Source: Polyangium fumosum (GTDB lineage Bacteria > Myxococcota_A > Polyangia > Polyangiales > Polyangiaceae). Taken from it: 64,000 nucleotides of DNA. Location: positions 124,001 through 188,000 of the forward strand of contig NZ_SSMQ01000011.1 of NCBI RefSeq assembly GCF_005144585.1. Reading direction: 5' to 3'. Positions 50,124 to 58,072 of the stretch are shown here, piece by piece. A program made the translations under genes and the position numbers. Below the pieces are notes generated by a model. That model saw nothing but the letters and a program-made list of their open reading frames with translations. It did no database searches and was not told the origin of the DNA. The stretch's first letter is position 1. The number at the start of each line of letters is the position of its first letter.

Positions 50124-52100
50124 ATGCGACCTGACGAAATTCGCCCGGGCGGCCTCGTGGCCGGGAAGTACCGCATCCGGACCATTCTCGGCCGGGGGCA
50201 CGGGGTCCTCGTCGAGGCCTTCAACACCGAGTTCGATCAGCGGGTCGCGATCCGCCTCCTGCTCGCGGGCCAGACCGACGACAAAGAGCTCGAGCGCTTC
50301 CGGCGCGAGGCGCGCACGCTCGCCAAGCTCGAGTCCGAGCACGTCGCGCGCATCATCGACGTCGGCACCCAGCAGGACGGCACGTTTTACCTCGTCCGCC
50401 AGTTCCTCGAAGGCACCGACCTCGCCACGCACGCCAAGACCCGCGGCCCCTTGCCCTTGCAGGAGGCCTGCTTGCTCGTCTTGCAGGCGGCGGAGGCCGT
50501 CGCCGAGACGCACGGGCACGGCATCATCTTCCGCGAGCTCCAGCCGCAGCACCTCTTCGTGACGACGCGTGTCGGCGGCGCGCCCTTCCTCAAGGTCATC
50601 GACTTCGGCACCGCGAAGCTCATGCGCGACGTCGCCGCGCCGATGGCGGGCGAGATGACGGCCACCACGATGCTCGGCCTCTCGCCTTACTCCTCGCCCG
50701 AGATCGTGCGCAAGGCGAAGAGCATCGACGTGCGGGCCGACGTGTGGTCGCTCGGCGCGATCCTCTACTACCTGCTCACGGCGCGCCCGCCCTTCGAGGG
50801 CGAGATGGCGATGTTGATGCTGCAGATCACGAAGGAGGAGCCGCGCCCCGTGACGCAGGTCCGCCGCGATTTGCCGCCCGAGATCGACCAGATCCTCGGC
50901 TGGGCCATGGCCAAGGACGTCGATGGCCGCTTCGCCAACGTGCACGGCTTCGCGCATGCGCTCCGGCCGTACGTGACGGCCGAGGGGCAGGTGATCATCG
51001 ATCGCATCGGCGCGATCACGCACGCGGCCAAGCAACGCAAGAAGACCGGCTCCGTGCCGCCGCCGCCCTTGCCCACGCCCATGCCGCCCCCGCGCGGCTC
51101 TGCGGGCGGCCAGGCGGCGGACATCGAGGACGAGGAGTCCGTCACGCGGATCCAGAGCTCCGCGGCCGCGCTCGGCGAGATGGAACGGACGATGTTCCTC
51201 GCCGGCGATTTCGTCCCGCAGCCGCCCGGACCGCCCAAGGACGCGAAAGCGGGGACGGTTCCGTTCCCGGGGGGCGGCGGGGGTCCCGTGTTCGGGGGCG
51301 CGGCGAGCGGGATGGGGGCTCCCGAGGGGGGGCCGCTTCAGGCGCAAAGCGCGTGGGCCCCGGGGCGTCCGGATCCGACGACGCCCTCGGGGGCCGTGAT
51401 CTCGCCGCCGGGAACGGGCCCGGGCGGCGGGGTCGTCGAGCCAAACCCATTCGCGCCGAAGAGGGATCGGCGAATCCTCTTCGGAGGGCTCGCGGCGGCG
51501 GCCGTGCTTGTGCCCGTGATCCTCGTGCTCCTGCTCGTCGGCGGCGACAAGAAGGGCGGCGAGGGCACGACGGCGGACAGCGCGGGGCCTGTGGCCGTCG
51601 CGGCGCCGCCGTCGACGACGGCCGAGCCGGCGGCCACGGCGCCGCCTCCGGCCACGACCGAGACCACGCCTCCAACGGCGGAAGATCCGGTCGCGGTGAA
51701 CACGCCTCCGGCCGGTGATCCGAACGTCGGCAAACCTGCGGCCGGCGGCAATACGGGGGGCGGCAGCGCGCCCGCGGGCACGGCGCCGAGCGGCGGCGCG
51801 ACCCCGAAAGCCACGGCGACGGCGACGGCCACGAGCACGGCGAAGCCGCCTGCGACGGCGACGCCGACGGCTGCGCCTGCGGCGGGCGGCGGCAACGGCA
51901 CGCTCGTCGCGGTCGCGGTCGGCGGGACGTGTGCGTTTTCGGTGAACGGCGCCTCCAAGGGCACCACGTCGACGCTCAAGCTCTCGCTCTCGCCGGGCAC
52001 CTATTCGGTGAGCTGCAAGCCTGCGAGCGGCGCTACGAAATCGCGGAGCGTGGCCATCAAGGGCGGCGAGACCGCGATGGCGATGTTCAAGCTCCAGTAA
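50124..52100 (+). CDS. Membrane-anchored Ser/Thr pseudokinase
   Basis: A 658-residue protein. Residues 15-280 are a protein-kinase fold with a recognisable Gly loop (LGRGHGV), the C-helix Glu (Glu62), DFG (160-162) and a SPE end to the activation segment. The catalytic residues are changed: the VAIK lysine is Arg44, and the HRDLKPxN loop reads FRELQPQH (136-143), losing the catalytic Asp, Lys and Asn. Phosphotransfer is therefore unlikely. A Pro/Gly-rich linker, one transmembrane helix (about 453-472), a Pro/Thr/Ala-rich exported stalk and a beta domain (GTLVAVAVGGTCAFSVNGASKG, PEGA-like) follow. It may bind ATP or a partner as a scaffold. Confidence 0.92.
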   Translation: MRPDEIRPGGLVAGKYRIRTILGRGHGVLVEAFNTEFDQRVAIRLLLAGQTDDKELERFRREARTLAKLESEHVARIIDVGTQQDGTFYLVRQFLEGTDLATHAKTRGPLPLQEACLLVLQAAEAVAETHGHGIIFRELQPQHLFVTTRVGGAPFLKVIDFGTAKLMRDVAAPMAGEMTATTMLGLSPYSSPEIVRKAKSIDVRADVWSLGAILYYLLTARPPFEGEMAMLMLQITKEEPRPVTQVRRDLPPEIDQILGWAMAKDVDGRFANVHGFAHALRPYVTAEGQVIIDRIGAITHAAKQRKKTGSVPPPPLPTPMPPPRGSAGGQAADIEDEESVTRIQSSAAALGEMERTMFLAGDFVPQPPGPPKDAKAGTVPFPGGGGGPVFGGAASGMGAPEGGPLQAQSAWAPGRPDPTTPSGAVISPPGTGPGGGVVEPNPFAPKRDRRILFGGLAAAAVLVPVILVLLLVGGDKKGGEGTTADSAGPVAVAAPPSTTAEPAATAPPPATTETTPPTAEDPVAVNTPPAGDPNVGKPAAGGNTGGGSAPAGTAPSGGATPKATATATATSTAKPPATATPTAAPAAGGGNGTLVAVAVGGTCAFSVNGASKGTTSTLKLSLSPGTYSVSCKPASGATKSRSVAIKGGETAMAMFKLQ

Positions 52101-52322
52101 AGGCGGGAAGGGCCGGCGCGATTCACGCGCTTGCCCGCCCATTGCACCAAACGCGCGAACACGAGCCCCGGCGCGTCGGCTGCCTCACGACGCATTGCGG
52201 TACATCCATACTCGTGCCACGCACCGCGTGTCGCGTGTTCACGCATCTGTTTGACTGCGAATGAATTTACGCGATCCCCCTCGGCGAGGCCTATGGGACG
52301 GGCTTTTCGCGACATTTATGTG

Positions 52323-52351
52323 TTGACCCACCGACGCGCCCTTGTTTAAAT
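52323..52351 (+). promoter_or_regulatory. Putative housekeeping-sigma promoter
   Basis: TTGACC (52323-52328), 17-base spacer, TTAAAT (52346-52351), 54 bases ahead of the ATG at 52405. It lies in an AT-rich island within a 304-base gap that otherwise holds nothing I can identify. Four of six bases match the -10 consensus and five of six the -35. Confidence 0.5.
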
Positions 52352-52404
52352 AACAAACTGGTCCATCGCGTACGGCGTCGTGGGGAAAGCATCGGGAGTG
52401 GAGC

Positions 52405-53433
52405 ATGCGTAATAGCTTTATCAAATCGATTCTCGTTCCGTTGACTGCGCTCGGCTTGGCGGCGTTTTTCGCGCAGGCATGCAGCGGAGGAGACAACACG
52501 AACTCGGGCTCGGGCGGCCCCACCGGCTGTATTCCCGGATCGACCGCCGCGTGCATCTGCGGCGGCGGGCTCGAGGGCGTGCAGGTCTGCAACGCGGCCG
52601 GCAATGGGTACGAGGCCTGCGATTGCGGCAGCGGCAGCGGCGGCAGCGGTGGCAGCGGCGGCGGCGGCCCCGTCACGTGCGTGGAAGGTGGCTCCACGGC
52701 GGTCGTCTGCGGCAATGGCACGCTCGATCCGGGCGAGGAGTGCGACGACGGCAACTGCGTCCCCGACGACGAGTGCTCGGACAAGTGCAAGAAGCCGTAC
52801 TGCGGCGACAAGATCGTCCAGGCGGGCGAGGACTGCGACGACGGCCAGAACGAGGTCGGCGACATGTGCCCCGACGACTGCCAGATCCCGGACGACGGCG
52901 GCCCCGACGCCCCCGTCGATCCCTGCGCTGGCAAGCTCATCTTCAGCGGCTTCACGGCGGCGCCGCAGGCCTCGCAGTGGAGCTACATGGGCAGCCTCGG
53001 CTACGAGGCCGGCACGAAGATGTGCCAGGCGATCGGCGCGGCGGGCGTGTGCGACTACGAGCAGCTCGCCGAGATTTTCAACAACCAGGCCGCGCACCCG
53101 GTCGACGTCGCGAAGATCACCACGGGCGTCCCGGCCGGTGGCATGATCACGGCGTGGGTCAATCGCACCACGATGGCGACCATCGGCGGCACGAGTTATG
53201 CGGTGGGCGCGGGCGGCCGCTGCAACAACTGGACGTACATGACGAACCACATCGACGACGGCGAGTTCGTGACCATCACGAACTCGGCCGGCGCGATCGC
53301 GGGCGCGTTCACGCTCGACTCGAACGCGTGCTTCACCGGCAATCCGGCCGATGGCTGCGCGGGCCCGGGCCTCGAGTGCGGCAGCGTGCAGCGCTACATC
53401 CCGTGCTGCTTCCCCGTCTGCCAGAGCCCCTGA
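52405..53433 (+). CDS. Cys-rich repeat lipoprotein
   Basis: A 342-residue lipoprotein; the signal peptide ends in FFAQACSGGD. After a Gly/Ser linker come two copies of the myxobacterial Cys-rich repeat (DUF4215), seen as VCGNGTLDPGEECDDGN and YCGDKIVQAGEDCDDGQ at about residues 105-160, each probably stabilised by disulfides. The C-terminal 170 residues form a separate domain (LIFSGFTAAPQASQW to CCFPVC) with a conserved look but no name I can give. GGAGTGGAG lies immediately before the ATG. The gene is followed after 16 bases by the first di-haem oxidoreductase and is probably cotranscribed. Confidence 0.9.
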   Translation: MRNSFIKSILVPLTALGLAAFFAQACSGGDNTNSGSGGPTGCIPGSTAACICGGGLEGVQVCNAAGNGYEACDCGSGSGGSGGSGGGGPVTCVEGGSTAVVCGNGTLDPGEECDDGNCVPDDECSDKCKKPYCGDKIVQAGEDCDDGQNEVGDMCPDDCQIPDDGGPDAPVDPCAGKLIFSGFTAAPQASQWSYMGSLGYEAGTKMCQAIGAAGVCDYEQLAEIFNNQAAHPVDVAKITTGVPAGGMITAWVNRTTMATIGGTSYAVGAGGRCNNWTYMTNHIDDGEFVTITNSAGAIAGAFTLDSNACFTGNPADGCAGPGLECGSVQRYIPCCFPVCQSP

Positions 53434-53449
53434 CGCGAGGTGTTGGGTG

Positions 53450-54928
53450 ATGAGCGCCTTCCGCCGCTTCGGATTCGCGCTCATCCTCCCCCTGGCGGCC
53501 GGCCTTCTGGTCGCCGCCGGGGGCGAGGAGCCCATTCCCTGGCCCCACGGGGACGCCCCTTCCTCCCTCGAGCTCGACGAGGCCATCGGCGCCGCGATCG
53601 AGCTCGCCGCCCGCGAGCGCGTCGAGGAGTTCCTCGAAGCCGCCGAGAAGGGCGAGGATCGTGAGCACATCTTCGCGCTGCAGACGAACATCGATCTCGG
53701 CGCCTACGATCTCGAACGGCTCTTCGCCTTCGGAGACGCGCTCTTCGCGCACGAGTTCCGCGGCGAGGACGGTTTTGGGGATCGACCTTTGCCTGGGCTC
53801 TCGCGCGTGCATTCGGGCGTGCGCGGCGGGCTCGACACGTATTCCTGCGCGGGGTGCCACTCCGTCGGCGGGCCCGACGGCGCGGGCGCGCCGACGCAGA
53901 ACGCATTCCTCCTCGGCGACGGCGATCGCGCCTCGTCGGCGAACCAGCGAAACGCGCCGCACGTGCTCGGCCTCGGGTTCGTCCAGGCGCTCGGCGCCGA
54001 GATGTCCTCCGACCTCGGACAAACGCGGGGCGCCGCGCTCGCCAAGGCCGCGGAGACCGGGACCGACGTGACCGTCTCGCTCGAATCGAAGGGCGTCTCG
54101 TTTGGCAGCCTCACGGCGCACCCGGATGGCTCGCTCGATACGTCGGCGGTCGTCGGCGTGGATCGGGATCTCTTGGTCAAACCCTTCGGCTGGAAGGGCG
54201 ACATCGCGCGGCTGCGTCGCTTCACCGAGGACGCGGCGCGGATTCATTTCGGGGTTCAGTCGCACGTACTCGCGCTCCAGTGGCAAGTGGAGCCCGACGT
54301 GCCGCGGCTCGGCGCGGGGCCGAACTGGTGGGATCCTGATAACGACGGCGTGCAACGCGAGATCGAGGAGGGGATCTTGACGGCGACCGCGGTGTACATG
54401 GCGATGCTGGAGACGCCGGTGATCCTGCCGCCGCACGATCCGGCGCTGCGCACGCGCTGGTCGAACGGCATGGCCGTGTTCGAGGAGGCCGGCTGCGCGA
54501 GCTGCCACAGCCCGGAACTGCCGCTCATGAACGTGCGGTGGGACGAGTGGCCCGATACGACCGGCGGCCCTCCGGTCGAGCTGAACCTCATGCGTGACGG
54601 TGATCAGCCGCGGGGCACGAGCCTCGTGAGGCTCTACAGCGATCTCAAGCGGCACGACATGGGCGAAGGGCTCGCCGATCCCCACGACGGAGCCGGGGAC
54701 GTCCCGCGCAGCGTGTTCCTCACGCGCCCGTTATGGGGCCTCGCCGAGACCGCGCCGTACCTGCACGACGGCCGCGCCGCGACGATCCCCGAGGCCATCG
54801 ACGCGCACGGCGGCGAGGCCACGGCCGCGCGTGACGCGTTCCGCGCGCTCGATCCGGAGGATCGGAAGGACCTCCACGTCTTTTTGCTCTCGCTCACGCG
54901 GGAGCCGAAGGTCCACGTGCTGCAATGA
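53450..54928 (+). CDS. Di-haem oxidoreductase (DHOR/thiol oxidoreductase-like), copy 1
   Basis: A 492-residue exported protein with a signal peptide (FALILPLAAGLLVAAGG). It belongs to the di-haem cytochrome c family related to MauG/CcpA-like peroxidases and 'thiol oxidoreductases'. Haem motifs are CAGCH (about residue 133) and CASCH (about 348); shared blocks are LLVKPFGWKGD, VYMAMLETP, VRLYSDLKRHDMG and the C-terminal FLTRPLWGLAETAPYLHDGRA, AIDAHGGEA. The substrate is unknown. The stop overlaps the second copy's ATG by four bases; the two share order and motifs and are clear tandem duplicates. Confidence 0.92.
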   Translation: MSAFRRFGFALILPLAAGLLVAAGGEEPIPWPHGDAPSSLELDEAIGAAIELAARERVEEFLEAAEKGEDREHIFALQTNIDLGAYDLERLFAFGDALFAHEFRGEDGFGDRPLPGLSRVHSGVRGGLDTYSCAGCHSVGGPDGAGAPTQNAFLLGDGDRASSANQRNAPHVLGLGFVQALGAEMSSDLGQTRGAALAKAAETGTDVTVSLESKGVSFGSLTAHPDGSLDTSAVVGVDRDLLVKPFGWKGDIARLRRFTEDAARIHFGVQSHVLALQWQVEPDVPRLGAGPNWWDPDNDGVQREIEEGILTATAVYMAMLETPVILPPHDPALRTRWSNGMAVFEEAGCASCHSPELPLMNVRWDEWPDTTGGPPVELNLMRDGDQPRGTSLVRLYSDLKRHDMGEGLADPHDGAGDVPRSVFLTRPLWGLAETAPYLHDGRAATIPEAIDAHGGEATAARDAFRALDPEDRKDLHVFLLSLTREPKVHVLQ

Positions 54929-56412
54929 GGCGCGCGCTCGTCCTCTCGCTCGTGGCCACCACGCTCGCGGCGTGCGCGCTCGATCCGGCGCCCGTGCCCA
55001 CGGCTCAGAAAGGCTCGGCGCGCGCGCTCGGGGTGTACACGACAGACCTCGAATCGGACCTCGAACGCCAAGCGTACGACGCGCTCGCGCGTGATGCGCG
55101 CAGGCGCGAGCATCGTTTCCTCGACGCGGCCGATCCCGGCCACCTCGCCCGTGCGATCCGCGTCGAGCAGGCCGATCTCGAGGCGGGCGTGCATTCGCCC
55201 GAGGAGATCTTCCAGCTCGGCGCGCAGATCTTCCACGCGACCTTCACGCCTGCGATGGGGTACGGCGGCAAGGATCGGCCGCACCTCGCGCGCTTTCACG
55301 AGGGGCGCCGCGGCGGGCCGGACGCCATGCGGTGCGACTCATGTCACTGGCGCGGCGGCCCCGGCGGCGCGGGCGACGCGGCGGACAACACGTATCTCGC
55401 CGGCGACGGGGATCGGCAATCGAGCGCGCTCGCCCGGAACCCGCCCTCGCTCGTGGGCGCGGGCTTCGTCGAGCTCGTCGCCCGCGAGATGAGCGGCGAG
55501 CTCGCCCGCGCGCGAGACGCGCTCGTCGGGAAGGCGAAGGCCGAGGGCAAACCCGCGCGTGGCCCGCTCGTCGCCAAGGGCGTCGCGTTCGGCGAGCTCG
55601 AAGCTCGGCCCGACGGCGCCCTCGACGGCACGAGCCTGCTCGGCGTCGACACCGATCTCGTGGTCAAACCTTTCGGCTGGAAGGGGCATTTCGCCTCGCT
55701 GCGCGACGTCGTCGAGGACGAGCTCAACATCCACCACGGCATGCAATCGACGTGGCTCGTCACGCACGGCGAGCCCGCGCGCATCGGCTCGTTTGGCGGG
55801 ACAGACCCCGACGGTGACGGCGTCGCGGACGAGATCCGCGAGGGCCAGGTGACCGCGCTCGCGCTCTTCCTCGCCATGCAGGAGGTGCCCGTCGTGGATC
55901 CGCCGGAGGATCAGGATCACATCGTGCACCTCGGCGCGGGCGAGGCGCGTTTTCACGCGCTCGGCTGCGCGAGCTGCCACATCCCCGCGCTCCCGCTGGA
56001 CAGCGCCGTGTATTCGCTCCCGAGCCGAGAGGGCGGCGCCGAGGTCCGCGTCGATCTCGCCGCGGACGCCGCGGCCCCGCGGATCACGCCGCCGTTCGAC
56101 GGAGGCCCGCTGCGGGTCTACCTCTACAGCGATCTCAAGCGGCACGACATGGGGCCCGGGCTCGCGGAGAAGCAGGCGGATCGCGGGGTTCGTCCGGGCA
56201 CGTTTCTCACGCGCCCGTTATGGGGCGTCGCGCGGAGCCGCCCGTACCTGCACGACGCCCGCGCGCCGACCCTCGAGGATGCGATCCTGCTCCACGGCGG
56301 CGAGGCGCAGGCCGCGCGCGACGCGTTCGCCGCGCTCTCGGAGTCCGAGCGCGCCGATCTTCGCGTCTTCCTCACCTCGCTCACCCGGGCTCGCCGGCTC
56401 TCCGTTCCATGA
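54925..56412 (+). CDS. Di-haem oxidoreductase (DHOR/thiol oxidoreductase-like), copy 2, lipoprotein
   Basis: A 495-residue paralogue of the preceding gene, but with a lipobox (LVATTLAACALDP), so lipid-anchored where copy 1 has an ordinary signal. Haem motifs are CDSCH (about residue 137) and CASCH (about 347). Conserved blocks are LVVKPFGWKGH, LFLAMQEVPV, RVYLYSDLKRHDMGPG, FLTRPLWGVARSRPYLHDARA and ILLHGGEA. The different anchoring suggests that the two work at different membranes or form a heteromeric pair (inference). The ATG lies in the ATGA overlap; its stop overlaps the next gene's ATG, so three genes are coupled. Confidence 0.92.
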   Translation: MRRALVLSLVATTLAACALDPAPVPTAQKGSARALGVYTTDLESDLERQAYDALARDARRREHRFLDAADPGHLARAIRVEQADLEAGVHSPEEIFQLGAQIFHATFTPAMGYGGKDRPHLARFHEGRRGGPDAMRCDSCHWRGGPGGAGDAADNTYLAGDGDRQSSALARNPPSLVGAGFVELVAREMSGELARARDALVGKAKAEGKPARGPLVAKGVAFGELEARPDGALDGTSLLGVDTDLVVKPFGWKGHFASLRDVVEDELNIHHGMQSTWLVTHGEPARIGSFGGTDPDGDGVADEIREGQVTALALFLAMQEVPVVDPPEDQDHIVHLGAGEARFHALGCASCHIPALPLDSAVYSLPSREGGAEVRVDLAADAAAPRITPPFDGGPLRVYLYSDLKRHDMGPGLAEKQADRGVRPGTFLTRPLWGVARSRPYLHDARAPTLEDAILLHGGEAQAARDAFAALSESERADLRVFLTSLTRARRLSVP

Positions 56413-57896
56413 AACGTATCAGCGCATGTTTGCTTCTCCTCGGCCTCGGCGCGCTCGGATGCGGCGAGGTCGAGGTCGCTTGTGACGACCCCGCCGCCTG
56501 CACCTGCGGCCCCACGCGCGCCTTGCCCGAGGGCGGCTGCTGCCCTGCGTGGACCGTGGCAGACGGGGAGGTTTGTCGTGCCCGCACCTGGACCTACCCC
56601 GCGCCTTCGCAAGCGATCAGCGGCCCTGGGGCGCGCCGCGTGTACACGTCGATCGACGGCCGCGGCCGCGCGCTCTTCGTGTGGGACGAGGCGACCGCGC
56701 CCGGCGCCGACCTGCTCGTCGTGGCCGAGGAGACGGACGCGGGTTTGTCCCTGCGCAAGCCGAGCGCCGCGCTACCCGGGTTTGCCGGCATGGGCGTCGT
56801 GCTCGGCGGCGAGGCGGGCGACGCGGTCGTGTCGTGGCGCCAGTCGATCACGGGCGGCGAGGGCGATGTCCACCGGAGTGAACGTGCGCCCGATGGGACG
56901 TGGACCGATCCGATGTCGCCTGCGGATCGCGTCTCGTTCGGCATACGAGCGTACGAGCCGCGGCTCGCGACGCGGCCTTCGGGCGAGATGCTGCACGTGT
57001 GGAACCAGTGGTTTGGCGGTTCCCATTTCGGCGTCGCGATCGCGCGCAGGAGAGGCCCGGGCGAGGCGTGGGAGGGGCCTTCGGCCGAGGACGACGTGCT
57101 CTCGCCGGTCTCGTTTTTCTCGAACGCGCCGCAGATCACGGTGAACAGCCGCGGGGATGCGCTCGTGTCCTGGTACCAGTCGGCCGGCGCCCAGCTCATG
57201 GCGTTCATGAGCGAGCGCCTCGGCGCGGAGGGCGCGTTTTCACGCCCCGGCGTGGATGCGTATCTCTCGGCTCCGGGCGCGCCCATCGACAACGATCCCA
57301 TTTGCAACCCGAAGCCTGCCCTCGCCGAGGACGGTCGCGGCGTCGTGGTGTGGACGCAGGAGACGGGGCAGGGGGGCGTCGCGGTGTACCTCGCCTCGCG
57401 GGATGCGAGCGGCACCTGGACGCGGCCCGCGGACCTCGCCGACACGTTTTCGCGGCCTGAGGGCAAGTGCCGAGATGCGCGGGCTGCGTTCGATGGGCTG
57501 GGCCATTTGTACGTCACCTGGTCCGAGGACACGGGGGCGGGGCCGGTCGTGCACCTCGCGCAGCGCGCGCCGGACGGCGTCTGGATTCATCCGGGGGATC
57601 GACCGCTCGTGCTTTCGACCGAAGGCGCGACGCAGGCGATCACGCCGGTGCTCACGGTCGGCCGGGAGGGCGGCGTGATCGTGGTGTGGAGCGAGGAGGT
57701 GGGCGACCACTTCCGCGTTGCGGCGCGGCGTGGCAGCGCGGCGGGCTTTGGGCTCCTCGAGGTCCTCTCGCCCGCGGGCGATCACGCGCTCACGCCGCAC
57801 GTGGCCGTGGGCGGCCCGGGCGATCGCGCCGTGGTCGCATGGATCCACGGCGAACCCACCGTCGGCCGTGTCCTCTTCGCGACGCTCGCCCTCTGA
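56409..57896 (+). CDS. Lipoprotein with BNR/propeller-like repeats
   Basis: A 495-residue lipoprotein (ISACLLLLGLGALGC) with a short Cys-rich segment after the anchor (CDDPAACTCGPTRALPEGGCC). The body has repeated motifs of about 60 residues such as GRALFVWDEATAPGADLLVVAE, GDAVVSWRQSITGG, GDALVSWYQSAG and GVVVWTQETGQGGVAVYLASRD, typical of BNR/Asp-box six-bladed propellers. No sialidase catalytic residues are evident, so I consider it a binding protein. It is translationally coupled to the di-haem oxidoreductases. Repeat copy G follows 41 bases after its stop. Confidence 0.85.
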   Translation: MKRISACLLLLGLGALGCGEVEVACDDPAACTCGPTRALPEGGCCPAWTVADGEVCRARTWTYPAPSQAISGPGARRVYTSIDGRGRALFVWDEATAPGADLLVVAEETDAGLSLRKPSAALPGFAGMGVVLGGEAGDAVVSWRQSITGGEGDVHRSERAPDGTWTDPMSPADRVSFGIRAYEPRLATRPSGEMLHVWNQWFGGSHFGVAIARRRGPGEAWEGPSAEDDVLSPVSFFSNAPQITVNSRGDALVSWYQSAGAQLMAFMSERLGAEGAFSRPGVDAYLSAPGAPIDNDPICNPKPALAEDGRGVVVWTQETGQGGVAVYLASRDASGTWTRPADLADTFSRPEGKCRDARAAFDGLGHLYVTWSEDTGAGPVVHLAQRAPDGVWIHPGDRPLVLSTEGATQAITPVLTVGREGGVIVVWSEEVGDHFRVAARRGSAAGFGLLEVLSPAGDHALTPHVAVGGPGDRAVVAWIHGEPTVGRVLFATLAL

Positions 57897-57936
57897 GCCG
57901 TCAGGGTTTGTCAGAGGGGACTGGCACAGCGTGGCG

Positions 57937-58039
57937 CCGGGGTTTCACCCCGGACCCGACGAGGGGCTGTCCGCCCCTCGACCCGGACCAGGGCACGGCC
58001 CTGGACCGCACATGCATCGACCGCGATGCGGTCGATGCA
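57937..58039. repeat. Palindromic hairpin-array repeat, copy G (solo arm, divergent stems)
   Basis: One arm only, in a convergent gap. H1 is CCGGGGT/ACCCCGG (loop TTC), H2 CGAGGGGC/GCCCCTCG with the TGTCC loop at 57960-57980, H3 CCAGGGC/GCCCTGG (loop ACG), and H4 58013-58039, whose 12-bp stem TGCATCGACCGC/GCGGTCGATGCA is unrelated in sequence to every other copy yet keeps the position and three-base loop. No core or right arm follows; the next stop is at 58073. Confidence 0.85.
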
Positions 58040-58072
58040 AAGGCGCGTCGGTTTTGCTGTGGCAATGTCTAT

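Noticed and set aside
57921-57936. Sigma-54 promoter suggested by TGGCACAGCGTGGCGC
   Set aside because: The -12 element lacks TTGC, and the site lies at the 3' end of one gene, facing into a convergent gene.
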